In this document: positions 1 to 7,671 of the stretch, one piece after another
How positions within the stretch are numbered: the stretch's first letter is position 1
Layout: every line of letters starts with the position of its first letter
Translations under genes and position numbers: made by a program
The notes under the pieces: model-generated
Told to the model about the DNA's origin: nothing
What the model saw: the letters and a program-made list of their open reading frames with translations, nothing else
Databases searched by the model: none
From: a candidate division FCPU426 bacterium
Lineage (GTDB): Bacteria > Oederibacteriota > JAAXVQ01 > JAUVAV01
Length of the DNA stretch: 20,829 bases
Direction: 5' to 3'
NCBI GenBank assembly: GCA_030619365.1
Contig: JAUXBQ010000009.1
Coordinates: 1 to 20,829, forward strand

Positions 1-54
1 AAGCCGCTTAAACAAAGGCTTCCCAGCGCCATTAAAAAGGAGGGAAAAAACAAA

Positions 55-333
55 GTGATTACCAAAACCCAAATGCTGACAAAACTTGCGGATGCGACTG
101 GATTTAAGAAAAAAGAAGTCCAGACCGTCCTCGACGCTCAGAACGATCTGTTGTACAAATTACTCAAGAAGGATAAGAAGTTCAAACTGCAAGGGCTGGG
201 GATATTCGCGGTAAAGCGTCGCAGGGCTCGCACGGCGCGCAACCCCCAGACAGGCGATCTGGTCAAGGTTCCGGCCAAAACCGTGGTCCGTTTTCGGGTA
301 GGCAAGGATCTGAAGGACAGTGTATTGAAATAA
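55..333 (+). CDS. HU/IHF-family DNA-binding protein
   Basis: A 92-residue histone-like protein of the HU/IHF family, which binds and bends DNA as a dimer and helps compact the nucleoid. Residues 1-45 form the helical dimerisation half. The beta-arm half carries the family signature: G-L-G-I-F (47-51), a basic stretch KRRRAR (54-59), then R62-N63-P64, where the proline is the residue that intercalates into DNA in HU proteins, followed by a TG turn and a VPA segment. The usual glycine before RNP is alanine here. Length matches the family (about 90). The GTG start at 55 is supported by AAGGAGGG at 37-44. The gene is followed by a long folded 3' UTR and its own intrinsic terminator, so it is transcribed separately from what follows. 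Its promoter lies left of the window. HU versus an IHF subunit cannot be decided from sequence alone. Confidence 0.93.
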   Translation: MITKTQMLTKLADATGFKKKEVQTVLDAQNDLLYKLLKKDKKFKLQGLGIFAVKRRRARTARNPQTGDLVKVPAKTVVRFRVGKDLKDSVLK

Positions 334-403
334 GTAGGGAACGGTCCCCCGACCGGAGGGGAATATCGATCCGGGATTCCCTTCGGTTGCGAACGTTCCT
401 TAC
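334..403 (+). other. Long imperfect hairpin in the HU gene 3' UTR
   Basis: Directly after the HU stop codon the sequence can fold into one extended hairpin. Bases 334-343 pair with 394-403 over ten pairs (one G-U). Bases 350-354 pair with 385-389. Bases 356-364 pair with 376-384, closing a loop at 365-375. It ends 17 bases before the intrinsic terminator. The pairing is read by eye. It could be a stability element, a structured 3'-UTR-derived small RNA, or a decayed repeat; no known RNA family is recognised. Confidence 0.5.
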
Positions 404-420
404 GGTTTAAATTAATATTT

Positions 421-460
421 AAACGGCTGCTCTTGTTAAAAAAGGGGCAGCCGTTTTTTA
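421..460 (+). terminator. Rho-independent terminator of the HU gene
   Basis: AAACGGCTGC (421-430) pairs perfectly with GCAGCCGTTT (447-456) around a 16-base loop, and the right arm runs into six T residues (454-459). This is a textbook intrinsic terminator on the plus strand and separates the HU transcript from the promoter at 530-558. Confidence 0.88.
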
Positions 461-494
461 TTGCGCCTGGTCCTTGAAAAAAAATTAAAATGCC

Positions 495-522
495 GTAGAG
501 ACGCTCGGCCGTGCGTCTCTAC
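495..522. repeat. Perfect 10-bp palindromic hairpin repeat (REP-like)
   Basis: GTAGAGACGC (495-504) is the exact reverse complement of GCGTCTCTAC (513-522), separated by the 8-base loop TCGGCCGT, itself nearly self-complementary. On the minus strand the hairpin is followed by an uninterrupted T-rich run (complement of 474-490), so it could also terminate leftward transcription, although no minus-strand gene is seen here. Short palindromes with GTAGAGACG arms recur in many bacterial genomes as REP-type repeats; assigning this one to such a family is inference. Confidence 0.6.
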
Positions 523-529
523 TTCTCGC

Positions 530-558
530 TTGACATATTCCCCTCCAAACATTATACT
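530..558 (+). promoter_or_regulatory. Near-consensus sigma70 promoter for the ATPase-exonuclease pair
   Basis: A perfect -35 box TTGACA (530-535) and a -10 box TATACT (553-558) are separated by exactly 17 bases. Transcription should start near 565, giving a leader of about 37 bases before the GTG at 602, with AGGAG at 590-594 as ribosome-binding site. This is the best promoter visible in the window. Confidence 0.85.
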
Positions 559-601
559 GCCAAGCATAAGCTACGCTATTTAGGATAATAGGAGTCCAAC
601 C

Positions 602-1705
602 GTGACACGAAACCCTTTTCGATATGGCGAGGCAGTTGGGGGAGATTATTTCACCGATCGTTACCGTGAAAGGGAATTATTGCTTTCCGAACTCGCGAAT
701 GGTCACAATGTTTTGCTGACCAGCCCGCCGCAGTTTGGCAAATCCTCCCTGGCGCGCAAGGTGATGTCCGAATTCGAACATCGTGGCGTGATGTCGGTAT
801 ACATTGACCTGGAGCGCGCGTACTCACCGACCCGGTTTATCGAAATCTATCTGGCCGAATTATTGCGGGCTGCCTTCCGGCAGGCCAAGGAGTTGCGCAC
901 CCTCATTCAGGACCTGGACCCGGAGGTCAAGCGCGAGTTGCTCCTGAAAGTCGAGAACAATGACGAGTTGGTCCTGGACCTCACGGAGGGGGCGAATATC
1001 GACGCCATGGCCAGCGCGGTCATGGAGTTGGCGCAACACACCGTGAATTATAAAAAGCGTCCCTGCGTGGTGTGTTTCGACGAGGTCTCGTCCGGCGGGA
1101 ACCTCCCGGCCGCGTTGCGAAAGCGCTTTTTCGAAGTGGCCGACAATCACGCCGGGGTGGGTTATTTGCTGGTCAGCCTGGATCCCAAGCAGAAAAACGC
1201 AACCCGGGATCTGGTGCATCTGGGATTGGAGAAAATCGAGGAACGGTACATCAAGGCCTTTATCAAGACCCGCTTTGAAAATACGGGGTTTCGCATCGTG
1301 GAACCGATTATTGACGAAATTCTTGAAATTTCCAACGGGCATCCGCATTACACGCAGATGATCTGCCGTCAGCTCTGGAACCAGGGCATCAGCGGCAAGG
1401 TGATCACCAACAAAAACCTGGCACAGGCCATTGAGACCATTCTGGAAGTCAACGGAGAATTTTTTACCGCGCTGTGGGTCGATCTCTCCCTTCATCAAAA
1501 AAACCTGCTGTTGGCCATTTGCCGGGGCGGCGGACAGAAAATATTCTCCCAGGACTACGTGGTCCGCTTTGGCCTCGGCAGTTTTTCTACCGTGCAAAAA
1601 TCATTAAACCGGCTCCTGTCCCGCCAGCTGTTGGAACGGCAGGGCGAGACCTATGTTATCCGGGACATGTTTTTTCAGCGCTGGCTGACCCGTCGGATGA
1701 TTTGA
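602..1705 (+). CDS. P-loop ATPase, archaeal-ATPase/MNS clade of STAND-like AAA proteins
   Basis: A 367-residue soluble ATPase. The N-terminus (NPFRYGEAV..., then a DRYRERELL segment) matches the widespread family in which a short NPF-x-YG-x-PV lead precedes the P-loop. The Walker A motif is SPPQFGKSS with K47; its first position is Ser instead of the usual Gly/Ala, while the GKS core is intact. Walker B is CVVCFDEV with D160-E161. The last roughly 80 residues (about 285-367) look like a winged-helix domain, the usual C-terminal module of this clade. The GTG start is placed by AGGAG at 590-594. A strong sigma70 promoter lies directly upstream, and the exonuclease gene begins 29 bases after the stop, so the two probably share a transcript. 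ATPase family assignment is secure; the cellular role is unknown. Related proteins act as regulators, in DNA transactions or in defence. Confidence 0.8.
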   Translation: MTRNPFRYGEAVGGDYFTDRYRERELLLSELANGHNVLLTSPPQFGKSSLARKVMSEFEHRGVMSVYIDLERAYSPTRFIEIYLAELLRAAFRQAKELRTLIQDLDPEVKRELLLKVENNDELVLDLTEGANIDAMASAVMELAQHTVNYKKRPCVVCFDEVSSGGNLPAALRKRFFEVADNHAGVGYLLVSLDPKQKNATRDLVHLGLEKIEERYIKAFIKTRFENTGFRIVEPIIDEILEISNGHPHYTQMICRQLWNQGISGKVITNKNLAQAIETILEVNGEFFTALWVDLSLHQKNLLLAICRGGGQKIFSQDYVVRFGLGSFSTVQKSLNRLLSRQLLERQGETYVIRDMFFQRWLTRRMI

Positions 1706-1734
1706 CCTCCGGACGCCCAGGACAAAGGAAACAA

Positions 1735-2274
1735 ATGCAAAACCGGGCAAAACCAGGCCCGGATACGCGCCCCCCCCGTCAAAACGCGGCGTATCTGGAT
1801 ATTGAAACGTCCTACCAGGGTAAAATCACCGTGGTGGGCATTCATTTTCCCGGGCAGGGCACCCGGCAGCTGGTTGGAGATGAAATATCAGCCATGAGCG
1901 TGCTGGAAGTCCTGCAGCCGGCCGGGGTGATCAAGACCTATAATGGAGACCGGTTTGACCTGCCGGTGATCAAACAGCGCCTGGGATTGGATGTGAAGGC
2001 CCTGTTTCCGCATGAGGACATTATGTATGCCTGCTGGCGACAGCATCTGAAAGGCGGCCTCAAGGCTGTGGAACGGCAGTTGGGCTTGGTCCGTGAGACT
2101 GAGGGCGTGGATGGCATGGAAGCCATGGCCTTGTGGTCCAAATGGCAGGACCACCAGGATCGCAGGTCATTGGATTTGCTGCTCAAGTATAACCGGGAAG
2201 ACGTTGAATTGCTGGTTATAGTGGAAGAACGGCTTCAGGTGCGGCAGGCTCAGCAAGGCCAGGGGAAGTTCTGA
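1735..2274 (+). CDS. YprB-type RNase H-like 3'-5' exonuclease domain protein
   Basis: A 179-residue protein consisting almost wholly of a DnaQ-like ribonuclease-H-fold exonuclease domain of the YprB type. The acidic motifs are in order: Exo I YLDIET with D22 and E24; Exo II YNGDRFDLP with D75; Exo III Y152-N-R-E-D156, whose Y-x3-D spacing makes it a DEDDy enzyme. All four metal-binding acids are present, so activity is expected. The frame stays open upstream to 1474, inside the ATPase gene, but ATG 1735 with AAAGGA at 1724-1729 begins just before the conserved domain and leaves a 29-base gap after the ATPase. This makes it the sensible start. Larger YprB proteins carry extra helical or TPR parts; this one is minimal. 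Pairing with an ATPase suggests nucleic-acid processing; substrate (DNA or RNA) is not known. Confidence 0.82.
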   Translation: MQNRAKPGPDTRPPRQNAAYLDIETSYQGKITVVGIHFPGQGTRQLVGDEISAMSVLEVLQPAGVIKTYNGDRFDLPVIKQRLGLDVKALFPHEDIMYACWRQHLKGGLKAVERQLGLVRETEGVDGMEAMALWSKWQDHQDRRSLDLLLKYNREDVELLVIVEERLQVRQAQQGQGKF

Positions 2275-2319
2275 AAAAGTTGAAATTTCTTTTATTTTTA
2301 CAGGTTTTGTGTTAATTTG

Positions 2320-2341
2320 AAAGAAACCCCAAAGAAACCCC
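2320..2341 (+). repeat. Tandem 11-bp direct repeat in the OtsB-like leader
   Basis: AAAGAAACCCC occurs twice in exact tandem (2320-2330 and 2331-2341), ending one base before the AAGGA ribosome-binding site (2342-2346) of the downstream gene. It may be a simple duplication or an operator-like site; there is no further support for either. Confidence 0.6.
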
Positions 2342-2357
2342 AAGGAATTCACTCAGA

Positions 2358-3185
2358 ATGAAAGCGTTGTTGAATAAAGCCACATTGGAGTTTTTGCTAC
2401 ATCGCTTGGAAGCAGCCACGCGCTTGCTGCTTTTCATTGATTATGACAGTATATTAGTCCCGCCTACGGCCAAGGGCGCCGCCTTGCCTTTAAGCCACGA
2501 AGATCGTGACCGGCTCCGGGAACTATCCGAAAAAAATGCGCTCACCCTGGTTTTGGTCAGTAACCGCTCCCTGAGACGATTCAAAAAAATGGTAGGTTTT
2601 TCAGGAATTTATTTCATTGCCAACAACGGCATGGAGATTTCAGGCCCGGACTTGAACGTGGTGCATGGCGAAGCCAAGCGAGTCCGCAGCGAGCTTTCTC
2701 CCCTGGCTGAAAAATTGTCCCGCGATGTGAGCAATTTGAGCGGCGTGGTGCTGGATAACCGGGATTACTCCCTGGCGGTCAATATTTCCGGGGCCAAGCC
2801 GCCTATTCAGCGGAAAATCCGGCTGCTCATGGAGCAGGTTTGGACCCCGGTCATGGACTCTTTTACGCTTTATGAAGACCGGAATGAGCTGATCATGCGC
2901 CCGCGGGTGGGTTGGGGAAAAAACCGGGCCGTGATGTTCATCTGGAACAAGTTTTCCTCTCCCCGCCGCCGCCCTTTTGTCATTTATATCGGGACGGACG
3001 AGACTGATGAGGAAATTTTCAACCAAATGGGGCGCGAAGGCATGGGCGTGGTGGTCGGGGGGCCTGCCCGGGCCGCGCGTTCCAAGGCCGGTTATCAGCT
3101 GAAGAATCGAGCGGAAGTCAGTAAATTCATAGTCTGGCTGTATCAGCACGTGTCCCGGATTCAAACACCGAATATTTCCAGATAA
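2358..3185 (+). CDS. otsB: Trehalose-phosphatase (OtsB)-like HAD phosphatase
   Basis: A 275-residue haloacid-dehalogenase phosphatase of the trehalose-6-phosphate phosphatase type, which would remove phosphate from trehalose 6-phosphate in the cytoplasm. Motif I is FIDYDSIL with nucleophile D28 and acid D30; the common DxDGT is altered to DYDSI. Motif II is VSNRS with S68. An ANNGMEI segment matches the G-N-H-G-x-E-I of OtsB. Motif III lysine is K188 in GWGKNRA. Motif IV is GTDETDEE (212-219) where OtsB usually has GDDxTDE. Length is normal for the family. The ATG at 2358 has AAGGA 11 bases upstream, a rather long spacing. No trehalose-phosphate synthase (otsA) is in the window, so the in vivo substrate is inferred; another sugar phosphate is possible. 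It follows the exonuclease gene by 83 AT-rich bases and may be a separate transcription unit. Confidence 0.75.
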   Translation: MKALLNKATLEFLLHRLEAATRLLLFIDYDSILVPPTAKGAALPLSHEDRDRLRELSEKNALTLVLVSNRSLRRFKKMVGFSGIYFIANNGMEISGPDLNVVHGEAKRVRSELSPLAEKLSRDVSNLSGVVLDNRDYSLAVNISGAKPPIQRKIRLLMEQVWTPVMDSFTLYEDRNELIMRPRVGWGKNRAVMFIWNKFSSPRRRPFVIYIGTDETDEEIFNQMGREGMGVVVGGPARAARSKAGYQLKNRAEVSKFIVWLYQHVSRIQTPNISR

Positions 3186-3305
3186 TTTCTGGGGCCGATT
3201 GTCACCAGGCCCTGATGAAACATGACAAGTCTGACAGGTAAAAAGCATTTTATAAGGGTCGCGCACCAGCAGGGAGTGAAAGATCAAGCCCCTGATGTTT
3301 CTTGT

Positions 3306-3366
3306 GGGAGCTTTTAGCGATATTCCCGGTTTCCGCCAGCTTCATCCGCTTGGGAAAGCCGCTCCC
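3306..3366 (+). promoter_or_regulatory. Possible folded leader before the antiporter gene
   Basis: The 248-base gap between the OtsB-like and antiporter genes (3186-3433) has no convincing gene and no clear promoter. Within it a nested imperfect hairpin can be drawn: GGGAGC (3306-3311) with GCTCCC (3361-3366), TTCCC (3323-3327) with GGGAA (3352-3356), and an inner CCAGC/GCTTGG pair. It matches no riboswitch I recognise. Downstream a TGTCCGC/TGTCCGA near-repeat precedes the ribosome-binding site GGAGGAG (3417-3423). Confidence 0.25.
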
Positions 3367-3433
3367 GGGAACACGGTGCCGCCTGTCCGCTGTCCGACTT
3401 GAACAACCATCCACCCGGAGGAGACTGTAACCC

Positions 3434-4606
3434 GTGGAACTGCTCGTTCAGACCCTATTTCAACTCACGATCATCATTGTCTGCGCCAAGCTGATGGGGG
3501 AGTTCTTTGAATTTATCAAGCAGCCCGCGGTCGTGGGCGAGCTCCTGGTGGGCATGGTTATCGGACCCTACGCCCTGGGGTGGATACATCCTAATGAAGT
3601 GGTTCACATCTTTTCCGAGTTGGCCGTAATTTTCCTCCTGTTTCATGTGGGTTTGGAAACCCGGCTCAGTGACATGATGAAGGTGGGCAGCAAGTCTTTA
3701 TGGGTCGCGCTCTTGGGCGTGGTCCTGCCGTTTGTCGCCGGTTATGCCTACCTGGCCGCGCTCAATCATGACATTAAAACCGCGCTGTTTCTGGGCACGG
3801 CCATGGTAGCGACCTCGGTGGGTATCACGGCCAGAGTGCTGGGCGACCTTAAGTTTATGAAAACCCGGGAGAGCCGCATTATACTGGGCGCGGCCGTGAT
3901 TGACGACGTGCTGGGCATGATCGTCCTGGCCATTATCAGCGGCGTCAGCCAGGGGGAATTCTCGAGCGTAAATATAATCCGGATTACCCTGGTGGCCATC
4001 GCCTTCGTCGTTTTGGTGGTCGTGATCGGCAGCTGGCTGGTGAAGATCATTTCTCCCTACTTCCACCGTCTAAAAACCAGGAACATGACGGTGATCATCG
4101 CTCTGGTCACCTGCTTCGGTCTGGCGGCGCTGGCCCAGGTCATCGGCTTGGCCGCGATTATCGGCGCTTTTCTGGCCGGCATGGTTTTCGCGGACACGCC
4201 GGAGGAACACGACCTGGAGAAAAAAATAGAGCCCATGGTAGATTTTTTCGTGCCGGTTTTCTTCGTGATGATGGGCATCTCGGTCAACATCGCCTTGTTT
4301 ACCAACGGATCCATTTTGCTCATGGCGCTGGTGGTTACGCTCTTGGCGGTCGTAACAAAATTGATCGGCTGCGGATTGGCGGTCGTGAAAGAAGGGCTGC
4401 CGACCGCCCTGGTCGTGGGCGTTGGCATGATGCCACGCGGCGAGGTCGGGTTGATCATCGCCTCCATCGGCGCGCAAATGAAAATATTTCCGGATGAAAT
4501 CTACGCGGTTATTGTCTTTATGTGCATGGCCACGACGTTGATTATGCCGCCGTTTATGCAGATGGCGGTAAAGTACAAACTTCGCGCGGGGACGAGTAAA
4601 TCCTAA
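3434..4606 (+). CDS. CPA2-family cation:proton (Na+ or K+/H+) antiporter
   Basis: A 390-residue inner-membrane antiporter of the CPA2/Kef/NapA type with about 11-13 hydrophobic segments and no cytoplasmic RCK/TrkA-N domain, so it is a bare transport unit. The segment AAVIDDVLGM carries adjacent aspartates D157-D158. In this superfamily a DD pair at the ion site goes with electrogenic Na+/H+ exchange (as in NapA and NhaA), whereas ND marks electroneutral exchange. A second hallmark, IIGAFLAGMVF, follows around residue 240. The C-terminus is short. The GTG start at 3434 has GGAGGAG ten bases upstream; the protein then begins almost immediately with the first membrane helix, as usual. The ion is inferred, not seen; K+ is possible. 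The TPR gene begins 44 bases after the stop. Confidence 0.88.
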   Translation: MELLVQTLFQLTIIIVCAKLMGEFFEFIKQPAVVGELLVGMVIGPYALGWIHPNEVVHIFSELAVIFLLFHVGLETRLSDMMKVGSKSLWVALLGVVLPFVAGYAYLAALNHDIKTALFLGTAMVATSVGITARVLGDLKFMKTRESRIILGAAVIDDVLGMIVLAIISGVSQGEFSSVNIIRITLVAIAFVVLVVVIGSWLVKIISPYFHRLKTRNMTVIIALVTCFGLAALAQVIGLAAIIGAFLAGMVFADTPEEHDLEKKIEPMVDFFVPVFFVMMGISVNIALFTNGSILLMALVVTLLAVVTKLIGCGLAVVKEGLPTALVVGVGMMPRGEVGLIIASIGAQMKIFPDEIYAVIVFMCMATTLIMPPFMQMAVKYKLRAGTSKS

Positions 4607-4650
4607 ACCGAAGCCGACCAACACCTCGCACCAACCACCAGGATTCCGGA

Positions 4651-7600
4651 ATGATGACTATCCGTCGTTTGCTACCCATGGTGACGGTCGCCTGCCTGCT
4701 CTGCCTGGCGACCTCCTTGCGGGCCGAGATGCCCGCTGAGCAGCATTTCAATTTCGCCTTCAACCTCTACCGCAGCCGCACGTTCCAATTGGCCCGTGTC
4801 CAGTTCCGTAAATTTCTGGAGTTGTATCCCCGGCACCACCGGGCCGGCGATATCCAGTACCTCCTGGCCGACAGCTGGTACAAGGAGGGGAAAATCAGCC
4901 GGGCTGAAATCGATTTCCGCAGGGTCCTGGAATTCCACCCCCTCAGCCGTTTTCGGGCTGAAGCCCGCTACCGGCTCGGCCGCAGCCTGGTCTCGCTCCA
5001 GCGCTACCGCGAAGCGGCCCAGGAATTCGAAACCTACCTGAACGAGCATTCCGACCACTACCTGGCCGCGGAAGCGCACTACTGGCTGGCCGAGGCCCGG
5101 TACCTGGGCGGGAATCTGGAACGGGCGGCCATCGAATACACCGGGTTCTTCCGCCATTTCGCCGGGCATCCGCTCGTTCCGTACGCGATCTATTCCGCCG
5201 GGTGGACCAACTATGAACTCGCACGCCGGGATGCCACCAGCAGCACCGGGACCGCGGTCGGCCGGCAGTTTTTCAAAATCGCCGAGGAGAATTTCGCCGA
5301 ATTAATTACGCGTTTTCCCGGCTCGGTTTTGATCCCCGAAGGATATTATTACCGGGCCGAATCGCTGGTGGCCCTGGACCGTTATGCCGAAGCCATGCCG
5401 CTCTATGCACGGCTGTTATCCGGCTTTCCCGGGCACGCCCTGGCGGCGTACAGCCAATATGGGAAAGGCGTGGCCTTGCTGCTGGCCGGACAGGCCGTGA
5501 AATCGGAAAAAGTTTTGCGGCAGCTCCTGGCCGATCGACCCGGCCATCCCATCGTGCCGCTCGCGCGTCTGCGCCTGGGCATGGCCCTGGCCCGCCAGGA
5601 AAAATACGACGAGGCCGTGCGGCAAATGCTTTTGCTCAAGGTCCGGTATCCGGGAAACCCGGCCGTGCCGCGTGCCCTGTATACGGCCGGCTGGAGCCGC
5701 CTGCAGCAGGAAAAGTACAATGAAGCGATTCATTTGTTTCAAAGCCTGACCAGCACCCATCCTTCCCCGGAATTGACGGCGCAGTCCCTGTTTCTTATGG
5801 GGAACGCTTTTTACAAACTTAAGCGGTACGATTCCGCTTCCAAAGTTTATCAGGACGTCTACGTGCATTATCCCCGGTCACTCTGGGCGCCCCTGGCGGT
5901 TTTTTGGTCCGGCTGGTGCGAACTTAAGCTGGGCCAGCTGGACGAGGCGCAGAAATCTTTTGAACGCGTGCTCGCCGCTTATCCCCAACATCCCATCGTC
6001 TCAGAGGCCTGGTTGCGTCTGGGGGATACGTTTTTCCAAATGAAAGCGGACGAGCGGGCCCGGGAGGCCTACGCCTACATCCTCAAGCAATATCCTCTGG
6101 GCCGGGAAGCAGTTCTGGCCCAGTCCGGCCTGGCCTGGACGTATTTCCGGTCCGAAGATTACCAGACCGCCGAGCCCGCTTTTAAAAAAATCATCCTGCT
6201 GTATCCGGCCGGACCGGTGCAGGCCGACGCCTTAATGCGCCTGGGGGATATCGGGTTTAACAGTAAAAAGTACGACCAAGCCGATGAATACTACACGCGC
6301 GTGGTCAGCCGCTACCCCGGGGGGCAGGAGTACGGCGAAGCGTTGTTTCAAAGCGGCTGGAGCGCCTACCGGCAGGAAAATTTCAACCGGGCCGTGTCCC
6401 GGTGGGAGCGCTTGTCCCGGGAGGAGCCCGCGCACGCTCTGGCCGGCGAGGCGATGTACTGGATTGCCTGGGCCCGGTTCCGGCAGGGGGATTACGCCGC
6501 CGCCCGGAAGACCTTTTCCGCCATGCGGGAGAAGTACCCCAAGAGTCACCTGGCCAGCGACGCTTTTTTCAGAATTGGAACCTGCTATTACAACGCGCAA
6601 GAATACCAACCAGCCGTTTCCGCTTATCAGAAGTTTATCAGCCATCACCCGGAAGACCTCCTGGTGCCGGACTCGCTGTATGGCATTCAGTGGTCTTATT
6701 ATCAGTTGGGGAAATACAAAAAAGCCGTGGAAGCTTCGCGAAAATTCGTCAAACGGTATCCGCACAGCCCGCTTTCGGTGGATGTGCAATACCGTATTGG
6801 CGAGCATTATTACCACCGCAAAAACTATAAACGGGCCCGGCGCGAATTCAAGGACTTGATCGCCAAGTACCCCAAGAGCCCGCTCGTCACCAACGCCCTG
6901 TACTGGCTGGCCTGGTGCGATTTTAAGGAGCGCCAGTACACCGCCGCCCTGAAACGCTTCCGGAAAGTGGCCGAGGAGTACCCCCAACACGGCCTGGCGC
7001 CCAAAGCGCAGTTTTGGATGGGAACCTGTTTTTACAAATCAAGGGAATATGACCAGGCCATTAACGTGTACGACAATTTCGTGGAAGACCATCCCGAACA
7101 CAAGCTGGCCGCGGATGCCCGCTTTAACAAGGCCATGGCCTACAAGCGCCTGGGCCTGGAGGTGGAAGCGCGCGAGGCGTACGAAACCGTGATCGACCAT
7201 TATCCGCAGACAGACATGGCCTTTAAGGCCCAGATGCACATTGCCTACACGCTGCAGGACAGCCGGCATTTCAGCGAGGCGCTGGAGGAGTACAAGAAAA
7301 TCGTTTTTGCCGCGCCGCCCAAGTTTGCCGCCGAGGCCCAGTTTTGGATCGGGGACGTGCGGCAATCACGCAAGAAGTATGACGCCGCGATTTTGGATTA
7401 CTTAAAAGTCGCGGATCGCTATCCCTCGGTGCAGCGCTGGTCCGTCACCGCGCTGGCCCGGGTGGCGGAAATCCACGAGAAGCACGCCCGCTTTGAAGCG
7501 GCCATCCGTACCTACCAGCGGATCGCCCGGGCCAGCAAGGATAAGCGCTGGAAAAAATCAGCCCGGGCGCGCATTAAGTTGATCCGGGAAAAATTGGCCA

Positions 7601-7671
7601 GCCTGGAACAAATACCCTTGCCGCCGGCCGGGACACCGCCGGAATCCAAACCGGAAAAGGAAGGTCAGTGA
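4651..7671 (+). CDS. Giant secreted TPR-repeat protein (about 24 repeats)
   Basis: A 1006-residue exported protein. Residues 1-26 form a Sec signal peptide ending in SLRA before EMPAE; no convincing lipobox is present, so it is probably a soluble periplasmic protein. The rest is an almost unbroken array of tetratricopeptide-like repeats of about 35-40 residues, each ending in a YP-x-S/H-like turn (RYPGNP, HYPRSL, AYPQHP, KYPKSP, EYPQHG and so on). Counting these turns gives roughly 24 units to about residue 940. The repeats resemble those of YbgF/CpoB and BamD. The last 30 residues are a Pro/Glu/Lys-rich tail. The start ATG-ATG at 4651 has AGGA at 4640-4643; the second ATG (4654) is equally possible. 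Its stop codon overlaps the barrel gene start by one base, so the products are probably made together and may bind each other. It most likely acts as a periplasmic scaffold. Confidence 0.88.
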   Translation: MMTIRRLLPMVTVACLLCLATSLRAEMPAEQHFNFAFNLYRSRTFQLARVQFRKFLELYPRHHRAGDIQYLLADSWYKEGKISRAEIDFRRVLEFHPLSRFRAEARYRLGRSLVSLQRYREAAQEFETYLNEHSDHYLAAEAHYWLAEARYLGGNLERAAIEYTGFFRHFAGHPLVPYAIYSAGWTNYELARRDATSSTGTAVGRQFFKIAEENFAELITRFPGSVLIPEGYYYRAESLVALDRYAEAMPLYARLLSGFPGHALAAYSQYGKGVALLLAGQAVKSEKVLRQLLADRPGHPIVPLARLRLGMALARQEKYDEAVRQMLLLKVRYPGNPAVPRALYTAGWSRLQQEKYNEAIHLFQSLTSTHPSPELTAQSLFLMGNAFYKLKRYDSASKVYQDVYVHYPRSLWAPLAVFWSGWCELKLGQLDEAQKSFERVLAAYPQHPIVSEAWLRLGDTFFQMKADERAREAYAYILKQYPLGREAVLAQSGLAWTYFRSEDYQTAEPAFKKIILLYPAGPVQADALMRLGDIGFNSKKYDQADEYYTRVVSRYPGGQEYGEALFQSGWSAYRQENFNRAVSRWERLSREEPAHALAGEAMYWIAWARFRQGDYAAARKTFSAMREKYPKSHLASDAFFRIGTCYYNAQEYQPAVSAYQKFISHHPEDLLVPDSLYGIQWSYYQLGKYKKAVEASRKFVKRYPHSPLSVDVQYRIGEHYYHRKNYKRARREFKDLIAKYPKSPLVTNALYWLAWCDFKERQYTAALKRFRKVAEEYPQHGLAPKAQFWMGTCFYKSREYDQAINVYDNFVEDHPEHKLAADARFNKAMAYKRLGLEVEAREAYETVIDHYPQTDMAFKAQMHIAYTLQDSRHFSEALEEYKKIVFAAPPKFAAEAQFWIGDVRQSRKKYDAAILDYLKVADRYPSVQRWSVTALARVAEIHEKHARFEAAIRTYQRIARASKDKRWKKSARARIKLIREKLASLEQIPLPPAGTPPESKPEKEGQ

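Noticed and set aside
1474..1734. Upstream extension of the YprB-type exonuclease into the ATPase gene
   Set aside because: The extension lies in another frame of the conserved ATPase C-terminus, has no domain, and a proper ATG with a ribosome-binding site exists at 1735.
3186..3287. Minus-strand reading with a CQTCH heme-like motif, suggesting a multiheme cytochrome remnant in the gap before the antiporter
   Set aside because: Only one CxxCH is present, the frame would need a shift to extend it, and a single such motif is expected by chance in a window of this size. No axial histidines or signal peptide are recognisable.
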